Positions 42,488 to 52,204 of a stretch of DNA of 54,699 bases are shown one piece after another. The notes beneath the pieces were generated by a model. That model ran no database searches. It saw only the letters and a list, made by a program, of their open reading frames with translations, and had not been told where the DNA came from. Made by a program: the position numbers and the translations under genes. Source of the DNA: Acidaminococcus massiliensis (GTDB lineage: Bacteria > Bacillota > Negativicutes > Acidaminococcales > Acidaminococcaceae). The stretch lies in the NCBI RefSeq assembly GCF_900095825.1, contig NZ_LT608315.1, positions 636,673 to 691,371 on the forward strand. Direction: 5' to 3'. Numbering within the stretch: position 1 is the stretch's first letter; every line of letters begins with the position of its first letter.

Positions 42488-43894
42488 ATGGACAGAAAAC
42501 AGATGACTCTGCTGCTCGGACTTTCTCTGGCCCTGGGACAGACGGCTTTTGCGGCCGATCATGTGGCCGTGGTGGAGAAAGACGGGAAACAGGGCGTGAT
42601 CGACCAGGCGGGCAAGGAAATCCTGCCCCTGGCCTATAAAAAAATCGTGGTAGGGGATCCCAAGGAAGATCCGGTGATCCTGGTCCAGCTGAAGGGCAAA
42701 TACGGCCTCTATGACCGGGACGGAAAACAGCTGCTGGCACCCACTCTGAAGAAGATCACCGATATCAATGAAGGGATCATCGGGGGAGTGGCAGAAAAGA
42801 AATGGAATTTCTATACTCTCCAGGGGGAAAAGCTGCCTGGGGAGTATGATGAAGCAAGAGCCTTCCAGGAGGGGCTGGCTCCTGTAAAGGTCCAGGGCAA
42901 ATGGGGCTTTGCAGACAAGACGGGGAAACTGGTGATCCAGCCCCAATACAAAGAAGTGCGCAGTTTCAGTGAAGGGCTGGCTGCTGTGAAAAAGGACAGC
43001 CAGTGGTTCTATATCCATAAAGACGGCAGTCTGCTGCCCAGTATGAGCGTGAAAAAGGCCGGGGACTTCCACCAGGGGGTGGCTGTGGTGGACGGAGGCT
43101 GGCTCATGGATACCCAGGGCAAAAAGTACGCCAAGCTGAAATCCTACGCCTTCGTAGGGGACTTCCAGGAAAACGGACTGGCGGAAGTGGGGGTCCGCCG
43201 GGCCAGCCACAGCTTCCTGGATTACATCTCCATCGGCTGGGGCTGGGGAGACGGCTGGGGCTGGGGCGGCCCCTACTGGGGCGTGGGCCCGGGCTGGGGT
43301 CCCTATTGGGGAGACTACGGCTATTACCATTACCACCACCATCACGGTTGGGGCGGCAGTATCGGCATCTCTCCGGGAGCGGTGATGCCTTCCAGCCTGT
43401 ACCGGGGCTATGTGAACAAACAGGCCCAGGAAGTGATCTCTCCTACTTACAGCTATGTGTCTCCTTTCTATGGGAAACTGGCTCTGATCCGGGATGATGG
43501 CCACTGGGGCATGGTGGATGCCAAAGGCCAGGTGGTGATCCCTGCTGCTTACGATGGACTGCTGCCTTTCAGTGAAGGATTGGCAGCCTTCCAGTCGGAT
43601 AAAAAATGGGGCTTCATCGATGAAACCAACAAAGTGGTGATCCCCAACCGGTTCGACAGTGCCCAGAGCTTCTTCCAAGACCGGACCACGGCTGTGGAGA
43701 AGGAAAAGGGAGGCATCATCGACAAGGCTGGCAATCCGGTGGCTCCCTTCCGGAGCGAACTGCGGGAACTGGGGCCCCTTACGGCGGACCGGGCAGCCTA
43801 CCGGGATCCCAAAGAGAAGAAATGGGGTTATGTGGACGAGAATGCCAAGATCGTTATTTCTCCGCAATATGACAAGGCTGGAATATTTGACTGA
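42488..43894 (+). CDS. Exported WG-repeat protein with Trp/Gly/Tyr/His-rich insert
   Basis: A 468-residue protein with a Sec signal peptide (about 1-24, LLLGLSLALGQTAFA-A). At least seven WG beta repeats follow (KWGFADKTGKLVIQPQYKE type) on both sides of an insert at about residues 245-290. The insert is almost only Trp, Gly, Tyr, His, Pro and Asp: GWGWGDGWGWGG, then YYHYHHHHGWGG. WG repeats are found in surface and periplasmic proteins without a common enzymatic role. The His cluster might bind metal (speculation). The ATG at 42488 is 8 bp after GGAGG; an upstream GTG overlaps that site. TACAAT at about 42456 is a likely -10. Confidence 0.85.
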   Translation: MDRKQMTLLLGLSLALGQTAFAADHVAVVEKDGKQGVIDQAGKEILPLAYKKIVVGDPKEDPVILVQLKGKYGLYDRDGKQLLAPTLKKITDINEGIIGGVAEKKWNFYTLQGEKLPGEYDEARAFQEGLAPVKVQGKWGFADKTGKLVIQPQYKEVRSFSEGLAAVKKDSQWFYIHKDGSLLPSMSVKKAGDFHQGVAVVDGGWLMDTQGKKYAKLKSYAFVGDFQENGLAEVGVRRASHSFLDYISIGWGWGDGWGWGGPYWGVGPGWGPYWGDYGYYHYHHHHGWGGSIGISPGAVMPSSLYRGYVNKQAQEVISPTYSYVSPFYGKLALIRDDGHWGMVDAKGQVVIPAAYDGLLPFSEGLAAFQSDKKWGFIDETNKVVIPNRFDSAQSFFQDRTTAVEKEKGGIIDKAGNPVAPFRSELRELGPLTADRAAYRDPKEKKWGYVDENAKIVISPQYDKAGIFD

Positions 43895-43920
43895 ATTCAA
43901 AAAATCGCTACAAAAAACTA

Positions 43921-43949
43921 TTGACAGAAAGAATCGTCAATGGCATAAT
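43921..43949 (+). promoter_or_regulatory. Promoter of the leuCDB leader
   Basis: TTGACA (43921-43926), 17-bp spacer, CATAAT (43944-43949). Confidence 0.8.
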
Positions 43950-43957
43950 GTAAACCA

Positions 43958-44190
43958 TACCATTTCAAACGAAAACAGGTAATGAACGGGAGCGGATCCT
44001 CAGGGATTTCCAGAGAGCTGGCGGCCGGTGCGAGCCAGTAAATTCCAGGGAGCCTTCTCACCCGGGAACCGCAGGGATGAACGTGAGTAGTTCCTGCCGT
44101 CGGCAGTGCGTTAAACTGAATGAGAACCAACATAGGGTGGTACCGCGATCCTTCGCCCCTATCTGCTTTGCAGCAGGTAGGGGCTTTTTG
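43958..44190 (+). promoter_or_regulatory. T-box leader of leuCDB, predicted to read tRNA-Leu (CUC)
   Basis: AGAGAGCTGG of Stem I (about 44010-44019), specifier region CCTTCTCACCCGG with CTC near 44058, T-box core AGGGTGGTACCGCG (44134-44147), and terminator arms GCCCCTATCTGCT (44155-44167) / AGCAGGTAGGGGC (44172-44184), followed by T5. Leucine control fits the pathway. The specifier was assigned by eye from its position before the Stem I closing bases. Confidence 0.9.
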
Positions 44191-44218
44191 GTGCAAGAAG
44201 AGAGGGGAGTCAAACATT

Positions 44219-45484
44219 ATGGGAATGACAAGAACACAAAAAATCCTGGCCCGCCATGCCGGCCGTCCGGAGGTGGAAGAAGGGGAACTGCTGGTTTCCC
44301 AGGTCGATCTGACCCTGGCCAATGATATTACCGGGCCTCCGGCCATTGATGAATTCGATAAGATCGGCCGTCCTGTATTCAACAAGGACAAGATTGCTTT
44401 GGTGCCGGATCACTTTTCTCCCCCCAAAGACATCAAATCCGCTACTCTGTGCAAGCATATGCGGGACTTCGCCCGGAAACACAACATCACCAACTACTTT
44501 GAAGTGGGCCGGATGGGCATCGAACATGCTTTGGTTCCGGACAGCGGCCTGGTGGCGCCCGGGGAACTGGTGATCGGGGCCGATTCCCACACCTGTACCT
44601 ACGGAGCCGTCAATGCTTTTTCCACTGGGGTGGGCCAGACGGACCTGGGGGCTGCCATGGCCAGCGGCCAGACCTGGTTCAAGGTCCCCAAGGCCATCAA
44701 AGTGGTGCTCACCGGGAAGAAACCGGACTATATCTCCGGCAAGGATGTGATCCTGACCCTGATCGGGATGATCGGTGTGGATGGGGCCCTGTACCAGTCC
44801 CTGGAATTCTTCGGGGAAGGGGTAGGAGAACTGTCCATGGCGGACCGGTTCACCATCTGCAACATGGCCATCGAGGCGGGGGGCAAGAACGGGATCTTCC
44901 CGGTGGATGACAAGACCCGGGCTTACTTGAAGGAACGGGGGGTCACCCGTCCTTGGGAAGCCGTAGAAGCTGATGAAGATGCGGTCTATGACCGGACCGT
45001 GACCATTGCACTGGATGAACTGGTGCCGGTGGTGGCCTATCCCCATCTGCCGGAAAACACCCATCCGGCGGCAGAAGGCAAAGACATCGCCATTGATCAG
45101 GTGGTGATCGGATCCTGCACCAACGGACGGTATGAAGATCTGGTTTCTGCCGCCCGGATCCTGAAAGGACGGAAAGTGGATCCCCGGGTGCGCTGCATCA
45201 TCATCCCTGCTACCCAGGAAATCTACAAACGGGCTATGGACAATGGGCTGCTGGATATCTTCATCGATGCCGGCGCGGCGGTTTCCACCCCCACCTGCGG
45301 CCCCTGCCTGGGCGGCTACATGGGGATCCTGGCTGCTGGGGAACGGTGCGTTTCCACCACCAACCGGAATTTCCGGGGCCGTATGGGCCATGTGGACAGC
45401 GAAGTCTATCTGGCCAGCCCGCTGACGGCAGCAGCCAGTGCGGTAACCGGCCACATCACTGATCCCAGGGAGGTATTGAAATGA
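44219..45484 (+). CDS. leuC: 3-isopropylmalate dehydratase large subunit
   Basis: Aconitase-family Fe-S subunit which, with LeuD, isomerises 2- to 3-isopropylmalate in leucine synthesis. The 421 residues match the shorter LeuC/HacA-like form. Fe-S cluster cysteines lie in [10 protein letters not shown] (about 299) and [12 protein letters not shown] (about 358-369). [19 protein letters not shown] (about 120-138) is the family signature with the first cysteine. GAGGGGAGTCAAACATT precedes the ATG. The stop overlaps the leuD start by 4 bp (ATGA), so the subunits are translationally coupled. leuA is not in the window. Confidence 0.95.
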   Translation: MGMTRTQKILARHAGRPEVEEGELLVSQVDLTLANDITGPPAIDEFDKIGRPVFNKDKIALVPDHFSPPKDIKSATLCKHMRDFARKHNITNYFEVGRMGIEHALVPDSGLVAPGELVIGADSHTCTYGAVNAFSTGVGQTDLGAAMASGQTWFKVPKAIKVVLTGKKPDYISGKDVILTLIGMIGVDGALYQSLEFFGEGVGELSMADRFTICNMAIEAGGKNGIFPVDDKTRAYLKERGVTRPWEAVEADEDAVYDRTVTIALDELVPVVAYPHLPENTHPAAEGKDIAIDQVVIGSCTNGRYEDLVSAARILKGRKVDPRVRCIIIPATQEIYKRAMDNGLLDIFIDAGAAVSTPTCGPCLGGYMGILAAGERCVSTTNRNFRGRMGHVDSEVYLASPLTAAASAVTGHITDPREVLK

Positions 45485-45963
45485 GTAAAGTATGGCGTTA
45501 CGGAGACCATGTGGATACGGATGTGATCATTCCTGCCCGCTACCTGAACATCTCCGATTTCAAAGAACTGAGTGAACATGCCATGGAAGACATCGACACC
45601 ACCTTTGCCCCCCATGTGCAGCCCGGAGACATCATCGTGGCCGGCCGGAACTTCGGCTGCGGGTCTTCCCGGGAACATGCTCCCATTGTGATCCAGCAGA
45701 AAGGCGTGGCCTGCATCATTGCAGAAAGCTTTGCCCGGATCTTTTATCGGAATGCCATTAACATCGGCCTGCCGGTGCTGGAAATCGGGGAAGAAGCCAA
45801 AAAGATCCAGGCTGGCGACCAGGTGGAAGTGGATTTCGACAAAGGGGAGATCCATGTGGTCAATAAGGGACTGACCATCAAGACCCATCCGCTGCCGGCT
45901 TTTGTCCGGAAAATCGCGGAAGCCGGCGGTCTGGTCAATTATGTGAAAGGAGCGCAGGACTGA
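45481..45963 (+). CDS. leuD: 3-isopropylmalate dehydratase small subunit
   Basis: Swivelling domain partner of LeuC, 160 residues, the short form that pairs with the 420-residue LeuC. Signatures: [15 protein letters not shown] (about 8-22), [12 protein letters not shown] (about 58-69) with the active-site serine/arginine loop, and [16 protein letters not shown] (about 84-99). It starts within the leuC stop codon and its own stop TGA shares one base with the leuB ATG. The three genes therefore form one tightly packed operon behind the leucine T-box. Confidence 0.95.
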   Translation: MSKVWRYGDHVDTDVIIPARYLNISDFKELSEHAMEDIDTTFAPHVQPGDIIVAGRNFGCGSSREHAPIVIQQKGVACIIAESFARIFYRNAINIGLPVLEIGEEAKKIQAGDQVEVDFDKGEIHVVNKGLTIKTHPLPAFVRKIAEAGGLVNYVKGAQD

Positions 45964-47036
45964 TGAAGATTACAGTACTGGCGGGAGACGGCATCGGTCC
46001 CGAGATCACCGATGCGGCTCTGGCTGTCATGGAGAAAACCGCGGAAGTATTCGGACTGGATATTTCCTATGATCATAAACTCATGGGGGGCTGTGCCTAT
46101 GACCGATTCGGCACCCCTCTGCCGGAAGAAACGGTTGCCAGCGCCAAAGCGGCTGATGGAGTGCTGCTGGGTGCTGTGGGCGGCCCCAAGTGGGACCATA
46201 TCGAAGATGTGACCAAACGGCCGGAAAAGGGCCTGTTGGGCATCCGGAAGGCTCTGGGACTCTACTGCAATCTGCGGCCGGTCCAGGTACGGCCTTATAT
46301 GGCCCATCTCTCTCCGCTGAAGACGGATCGGGCAGAAGGGGCCGATCTGGTCATCGTCCGGGAACTGACCGGGGGCATCTATTTCGGGGAACACAAGGAA
46401 GCTGCCCTGGTGGACGGGGTGGAGACCGCTTCCGACGTGGAGAAATATACCCGTCCGGAAGTGGAGCGGATCGCTGTAAAGGCGTTTGAGGCTGCCCGGC
46501 TGCGCCGGGGAAAAGTCACCAGCGTGGATAAGGCCAATGTGCTGGGGTCTTCCCGGATGTGGCGGAAAATCGTGGAGGAACTCCATGATGCCAAGTATCC
46601 CGATGTGGAACTGAACCATTTTTACGTGGACAACTGCGCCATGCAGCTGGTGCTGAACCCGAAACAGTTCGACGTGATCCTCACCAACAACATCTTCGGG
46701 GACATCTTGTCTGATGAAGCTTCTACCATTGCCGGCAGTATCGGGCTCCTGCCTTCTGCCAGCCTGGGAGACGGCACCGGGCTCTATGAGCCCATCCACG
46801 GCAGTGCGCCGGATATTGCCGGGAAGGACATCGCCAACCCTCTGGGGACCATCCTGTCCGCCGCCATGCTGCTGCGTTATTCCCTCCATCAGGAAGAAGC
46901 AGCCCGGGCCATCGAAAAGGCCGTGGACGACGTAATGAAAGCTGGTTATCGGACTCCGGATCTGGCCGGAGAAGGCCTGACTACCGTGGGCACGAAGGAG
47001 ATGGGCCGATTGGTGGCGGAAGCGGTGAGAAAATAA
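45963..47036 (+). CDS. leuB: 3-isopropylmalate dehydrogenase
   Basis: NAD-dependent oxidative decarboxylase giving 2-oxoisocaproate, the last step before transamination to leucine. 357 residues. Signatures: [14 protein letters not shown] (about 7-20), GGPKWDH (about 75), [12 protein letters not shown] (about 137), the KANVL segment with catalytic Lys (about 190), and [20 protein letters not shown] (about 242-261), the decarboxylating dehydrogenase pattern with metal-binding Asp. The start overlaps leuD's stop by one base. A CTGTTGC-type hairpin and a composite repeat terminator follow. Confidence 0.96.
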   Translation: MKITVLAGDGIGPEITDAALAVMEKTAEVFGLDISYDHKLMGGCAYDRFGTPLPEETVASAKAADGVLLGAVGGPKWDHIEDVTKRPEKGLLGIRKALGLYCNLRPVQVRPYMAHLSPLKTDRAEGADLVIVRELTGGIYFGEHKEAALVDGVETASDVEKYTRPEVERIAVKAFEAARLRRGKVTSVDKANVLGSSRMWRKIVEELHDAKYPDVELNHFYVDNCAMQLVLNPKQFDVILTNNIFGDILSDEASTIAGSIGLLPSASLGDGTGLYEPIHGSAPDIAGKDIANPLGTILSAAMLLRYSLHQEEAARAIEKAVDDVMKAGYRTPDLAGEGLTTVGTKEMGRLVAEAVRK

Positions 47037-47037
47037 G

Positions 47038-47130
47038 GGGTCTGTTGCGTGGGCAACAGACCGTCAGCGGTCAGCTGTCAATGGTCAGCGGCCGAAGGAG
47101 AAAAAGCTGCCTGGAAAGGCAGCTTTTTTG
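47038..47130 (+). terminator. leuB terminator region: CTGTTGC hairpin plus composite element
   Basis: GGTCTGTTGC (47039-47048) / GCAACAGACC (47053-47062). Then tandem GTCAGCGG-type repeats (47063-47091), GGCCGAAGGA and a second hairpin AAAAAGCTGCCT/AGGCAGCTTTTTT (47101-47129), usable in both directions. Confidence 0.85.
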
Positions 47131-47148
47131 ATGAAGGAGATGAAAATT

Positions 47149-47718
47149 ATGACCCAATGGGCGGACGGAAAACAGCGGTGCTTCTGGGCCAACCCCAACA
47201 ATCCCCGGTACATCCGGTACCATGATGAGGAATGGGGCCGGCCGGTCCATGAGGACCGGAAGCTGTTCGAAATGCTGCTTTTGGAAACCTTCCAGGCCGG
47301 TCTTTCCTGGGAATGTGTGCTTAACAAACGGGACGGGTTCCGGCAGGCCTTTGACGGCTTCGATCCGGAAATCATTGCCCGTTATACAGAAGAAAAAATA
47401 GAAGCACTCCGGCAGGATCCTGCCATTATCCGGAACCGGCTGAAGATCCGGGCGGCGGTGGCCAACGCCCGGGTGTTCCTGGCCATCCGGCAGGAATGGG
47501 GAAGCTTTGACCGGTACCTGTGGCACTGGACCGAAGGGAAGACCTTCCGGGAAACCGGCCTCACCCATTCCCCTCTGTCCGATGCCCTGTCTAAGGACTT
47601 GAAGAGACGGGGTATGAAGTTCGTGGGAACCACGGTGATCTATTCCCTCCTCCAGGCTGTAGGAGTCATCTGGAGCCATGAGAAGGGGTGCTGGCTGGAG
47701 CGGCAAAAGGGGGTGTGA
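47149..47718 (+). CDS. tag: DNA-3-methyladenine glycosylase I
   Basis: Base-excision repair enzyme removing 3-methyladenine, 189 residues, cytosolic. The zinc-knuckle residues of Tag are present: Cys in QRCFWAN and His in YHDEEWG at the N-terminus, and His/Cys in SHEKGCW at the C-terminus. YHDEEWGRPVHEDRKLFEML (about 25-44) and LLETFQAGLSW carry the family signature and catalytic acidic residue. The ATG at 47149 is 9 bp after AAGGAG; earlier in-frame starts overlap that site. Convergent with ilvN; a 21-bp bidirectional terminator separates them. Confidence 0.94.
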   Translation: MTQWADGKQRCFWANPNNPRYIRYHDEEWGRPVHEDRKLFEMLLLETFQAGLSWECVLNKRDGFRQAFDGFDPEIIARYTEEKIEALRQDPAIIRNRLKIRAAVANARVFLAIRQEWGSFDRYLWHWTEGKTFRETGLTHSPLSDALSKDLKRRGMKFVGTTVIYSLLQAVGVIWSHEKGCWLERQKGV

Positions 47719-47750
47719 AGAATCCCCCCCCCGGTCGCGACCCGCGACAA

Positions 47751-47797
47751 AAAAAGCTGTTGCATGTGTGAGATTTTCACACATGCAACAGCTTTTT
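47751..47797. terminator. Bidirectional 21-bp terminator between tag and ilvN
   Basis: Perfect inverted repeat 47751-47771 / 47777-47797 with a 5-nt loop, five A before and T7 after. The centre (TTGCATGTGTGA) matches the hairpin at 40275-40307. A run of nine C (47724-47732) and a GTCGCG/CGCGAC hairpin (about 47734-47748) lie just upstream. Confidence 0.95.
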
Positions 47798-47802
47798 TTC
47801 AT

Positions 47803-48306
47803 TTACATCTTCTTCACCGGCACCAGTCCCCGTCCCAAGGAAATCTGTCCGGTCCGGGCGATTTCTATGATTTCGTAGTCCTCCAGGACTTCCAGCAGGG
47901 CGTCGATGTGGTCCTCCCGGCCGGTGAGCCGGAGCACCAGGGATTTTTTCTGCACGTCCACCACTTTGGCATGGAACAGCTCTGCCAGGTTGGTCAGTTC
48001 TTCCCGCACTTGAGGAGTGGGGGCGCTGACCTTGATCATGGCCAGTTCGTAGCTGACAAAAGGCGCGTCGTCCAGGTTCACTACCTTGATCACGTCGATG
48101 AGCTTGGCCAGCTGCTTGATGGCTTGGTCCAGCTCGTACCGGTCCTCCACGGACACCACGATGTTGATCCGGGTCACGTCCCGTTCTTCCGTATAGCCGG
48201 CATTGATGAACTCGATATTGATGGCCCGGCGGCTGATGAGTCCGGCTACATGGGTTAGGACCCCGGGCTTGTTGTCGGCCAGGATGGCCAGATGCTGTCG
48301 GATCAT
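47803..48306 (-). CDS. ilvN: Acetolactate synthase regulatory (small) subunit
   Basis: Regulatory subunit of acetohydroxyacid synthase, 167 residues. An N-terminal ACT domain (about 3-75, LAILADNKPGVLTHVAGLIS and FINAGYTEERDVTRINIVV) binds valine as feedback inhibitor; a C-terminal ALS_ss domain (about 85-160) follows. The start overlaps the ilvB stop by 4 bp (ATGA), and it is the last gene of ilvC-B-N on the reverse strand. Length and motifs are normal, so valine inhibition is expected from family knowledge. Confidence 0.96.
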   Translation of the reverse strand: MIRQHLAILADNKPGVLTHVAGLISRRAINIEFINAGYTEERDVTRINIVVSVEDRYELDQAIKQLAKLIDVIKVVNLDDAPFVSYELAMIKVSAPTPQVREELTNLAELFHAKVVDVQKKSLVLRLTGREDHIDALLEVLEDYEIIEIARTGQISLGRGLVPVKKM

Positions 48307-50003
48307 GGTTGGTCGCCTCCTGTTACTACCATTTCATCCAGTTTCTTCCCGCCAGGGACCATGGGATAGACATTTTCGTCCGGGGGAATGGTGACTTCCA
48401 GGAGAGCCGGACCTTCCTGGGCAAAGAGCTGGCCCAGGGCTTCTGGCAGCTGGTTCTCCTTTTCCACCGTCCAGGCTGGGACGCCCATGGACCGGGCAAT
48501 CCCTGCGATGGAAGGATTGGCTGTCAGATCGGATTCCGCAAAGTGTCCTTTGTAGAACATCCCCTGCCACTGATGGACCATGCCCAGGGTGTTGTTCCGC
48601 AGGACCACGGTCTTGACGGCGATGCCGTATTTGTGGAGGGTGGCAAATTCCTGACAGTTCATCAGGATGCTGCCATCCCCGGTTACAAGGACCACCGGTT
48701 TGTCCGGTTCTCCCAGCTGGGCTCCCAGGGCGGCAGGCAGGCCATAGCCCATGGTGCCAAGCCCGCCGGAAGTGATGAAATGATGGGGCTGGGACACTGG
48801 ATAGAACTGGGCCGCCCACATCTGGTGCTGGCCCACATCGGTGGCCACGATGGCTTCCGGACCGGCTTTCCGGGCCAGCTGCTCCAGCACCACCTGGGGG
48901 GAGAGGCCTTTGGCAGAAGAGGGCCGGGTCCCAGAGGGATGGCCGGCTTTCATTTCCTGGAGATCCTGGCGCCAGGTGACGGTCTGGACTGCCGGGATGG
49001 GATGGGCTTCCAGCTTCTTCCAGAAAGCCGGCAGGGACCAGCGCAGATCCCCGTTCACACTGAGATCTGCATGGACAATCTTGTTGATCTCCACCTGGTC
49101 GATGTCGAAATGGACAATCCGGGCTTTGGGAGCGAAATTGGCTACGGAGCCGGTGACCCGGTCGTCGAACCGGGCACCCACTGTCAGCAGCAGATCACAC
49201 TGGGTGATGCCCATGTTGGCCGTCCAGGTGCCGTGCATCCCTGCCATGCCCAGGTTTTCTTCCCAGGCATCGGGAATGGCACCTTTGCCCATGAGGGTAT
49301 AGACCACCGGCAGGCTGGCTGCCTGGACGATCTTCCGCAGGGGGGCCGCCGTATTGGACAGGACCACTCCGCCTCCCACCATCAAAAGAGGGCGGTGGGC
49401 CTGCCGCAGGGCTGCCAGGGCTGCTTCCACTTCTTCCTCCCGGCCTTCCTGGAGAGGCTGGTAGCCCCGGAGGGAAACCGTTTCCGGATATTCATAGTCA
49501 AAAGAGGTGTCGAACACATCTTTTGCTACGTCCACCAGTACCGGCCCCGGCCGGCCGCTCCGGGCGATGTAGAAAGCTTCTTTCAGTACCCGGGGCAGAT
49601 CCTGGACCTTTTTCACCAGGTAATTGTGCTTGGTGATGGGAGTGGTGATGCCGGAAATATCCGCTTCTTGGAAAGAATCCCGGCCAATGAGGTGGGTGGC
49701 TACCTGACCGCTGATCACCACCAAAGGGATGGAATCCATATTGGCGGTGGCGATGCCGGTGACCATATTGCAGACCCCGGGACCGCTGGTGGCGAAACAG
49801 ACGCCTACTTTTCCCGTAGCCCGGGCATACCCGTCCGCTGCATGGACGGCTCCCTGTTCATGGCCGGTGAGGATATGGGGGAATTTCATCCGGTACAGGG
49901 CATCATACAGGCTCAGCACCGCACCTCCAGGATATCCGAAGACGACCTGGACCTGTTCTTTCCGTAAACTTTCTATGACCGCTTCTGCGCCGGTGATTTT
50001 CAT
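48303..50003 (-). CDS. ilvB: Acetolactate synthase catalytic (large) subunit
   Basis: ThDP-dependent enzyme condensing two pyruvates (or pyruvate and 2-oxobutyrate), first common step to Val, Leu and Ile. 566 residues. Catalytic Glu in [16 protein letters not shown] (about 45-60), the ThDP/Mg site in GDGSILMNCQEFATLHK (about 435-451) with NNTLGMVHQWQ. The FAD-binding middle domain spans about 190-330. AAAGGAGGCAGGGGGAAGCC precedes the ATG. It lies 37 bp after ilvC. A second, closely similar large subunit begins at 54322 behind its own T-box. Confidence 0.96.
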   Translation of the reverse strand: MKITGAEAVIESLRKEQVQVVFGYPGGAVLSLYDALYRMKFPHILTGHEQGAVHAADGYARATGKVGVCFATSGPGVCNMVTGIATANMDSIPLVVISGQVATHLIGRDSFQEADISGITTPITKHNYLVKKVQDLPRVLKEAFYIARSGRPGPVLVDVAKDVFDTSFDYEYPETVSLRGYQPLQEGREEEVEAALAALRQAHRPLLMVGGGVVLSNTAAPLRKIVQAASLPVVYTLMGKGAIPDAWEENLGMAGMHGTWTANMGITQCDLLLTVGARFDDRVTGSVANFAPKARIVHFDIDQVEINKIVHADLSVNGDLRWSLPAFWKKLEAHPIPAVQTVTWRQDLQEMKAGHPSGTRPSSAKGLSPQVVLEQLARKAGPEAIVATDVGQHQMWAAQFYPVSQPHHFITSGGLGTMGYGLPAALGAQLGEPDKPVVLVTGDGSILMNCQEFATLHKYGIAVKTVVLRNNTLGMVHQWQGMFYKGHFAESDLTANPSIAGIARSMGVPAWTVEKENQLPEALGQLFAQEGPALLEVTIPPDENVYPMVPGGKKLDEMVVTGGDQP

Positions 50004-50040
50004 GGCTTCCCCCTGCCTCCTTTAAAATTGGATTTTTGGA

Positions 50041-51412
<1,372 letters not shown>

Positions 51413-51413
51413 C

Positions 51414-51442
51414 AGTATACATGGCGCGTGAACAGATGTCAA
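51414..51442 (-). promoter_or_regulatory. Promoter of the ilvCBN T-box leader
   Basis: Reverse strand TTGACA, 17-bp spacer, TATACT; near-perfect sigma70 consensus. The adjacent gap 51443-51517 is AT-rich, with nothing else recognised. Confidence 0.85.
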
Positions 51443-51517
51443 CAGGATTTTTGAAAAAAAGTTCCAAAACGAAAAGTAAATAACGAAAAATGTAAAGATT
51501 GTAATAACCGCTGCTTC

Positions 51518-52204
51518 CTATTTCCGGAACCGGTAGCCCACACCCCACACCGTTTCGATATATTCCGGCTTGGTGGTGGAGGATTCGATCTTTTCCCGGA
51601 TCCGGTTCACGTGGACGGAGACCGTGGCGGTGTCTCCCAGGGAATCTTCTCCCCAGATCCGTTCGAACAGGGTTTCCTTGCTGAAAACCACCCCGGGATT
51701 TTCTGCCAGGAACAGCAGCAGGGAAAATTCCTTGTTGGGCATGGGGACTTCTTTTCCCTTGAGATAGACCCGATGGCCCTCCCGATCGATGGACAGGTCT
51801 CCCCGTTGGAGCAGCTGGTTCCCGGTATGCTGCCCGGTCAGCTGCTGGTACCGGTGGAGATGGGCCTTGACCCGGGCCACCAATTCTCCTGGGCTGAAAG
51901 GCTTCACGATGTAGTCATCGGCGCCCAGGCCCAGCCCCCGGATCTTGTCCACATCTTCCTGCCGGGCGGAGACCAATAGGATGGGGATGTTCCTTTTTTC
52001 CCGGATCTGCCGGCAGACCTGGAATCCGTCCAGGCCCGGCAGCATGATATCCAGCAGGACCAGATCCACATCGGCTTCCAAAGCCTTACGGATCCCCTCT
52101 TTTCCATCACTGGCAATCTCCACCCCATAGCCGTTGGCTTCCAGGTAATCTCGTTCCAATTCCGCGATATCCTGGTCATCTTCCACTATCAAGATCTTTT
52201 GCAT
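51518..52204 (-). CDS. OmpR/PhoB-family response regulator
   Basis: A 228-residue regulator. Receiver domain (about 1-118): acidic pocket VEDD (7-10), phospho-acceptor Asp in DLVLLDIMLPGLDG (about 52) and switch Lys in YIVKPFSPGEL (about 101). The C-terminal winged helix (about 130-226) has FSLLLFLAENPG and TVSVHVNRIREKIE, then VWGVGYRF at the end. The start at 52204 lies inside the 3' end of the kinase gene (16-bp overlap) with TGGAGG upstream. It forms a two-gene operon with the kinase. Stimulus and targets are not evident; no cell-envelope or antibiotic gene is adjacent. Confidence 0.94.
   Translation of the reverse strand: MQKILIVEDDQDIAELERDYLEANGYGVEIASDGKEGIRKALEADVDLVLLDIMLPGLDGFQVCRQIREKRNIPILLVSARQEDVDKIRGLGLGADDYIVKPFSPGELVARVKAHLHRYQQLTGQHTGNQLLQRGDLSIDREGHRVYLKGKEVPMPNKEFSLLLFLAENPGVVFSKETLFERIWGEDSLGDTATVSVHVNRIREKIESSTTKPEYIETVWGVGYRFRK

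Noticed and set aside
48309-49967. Forward frame of 552 codons opposite ilvB
   Set aside because: Antisense shadow; ilvB motifs are complete on the reverse strand.
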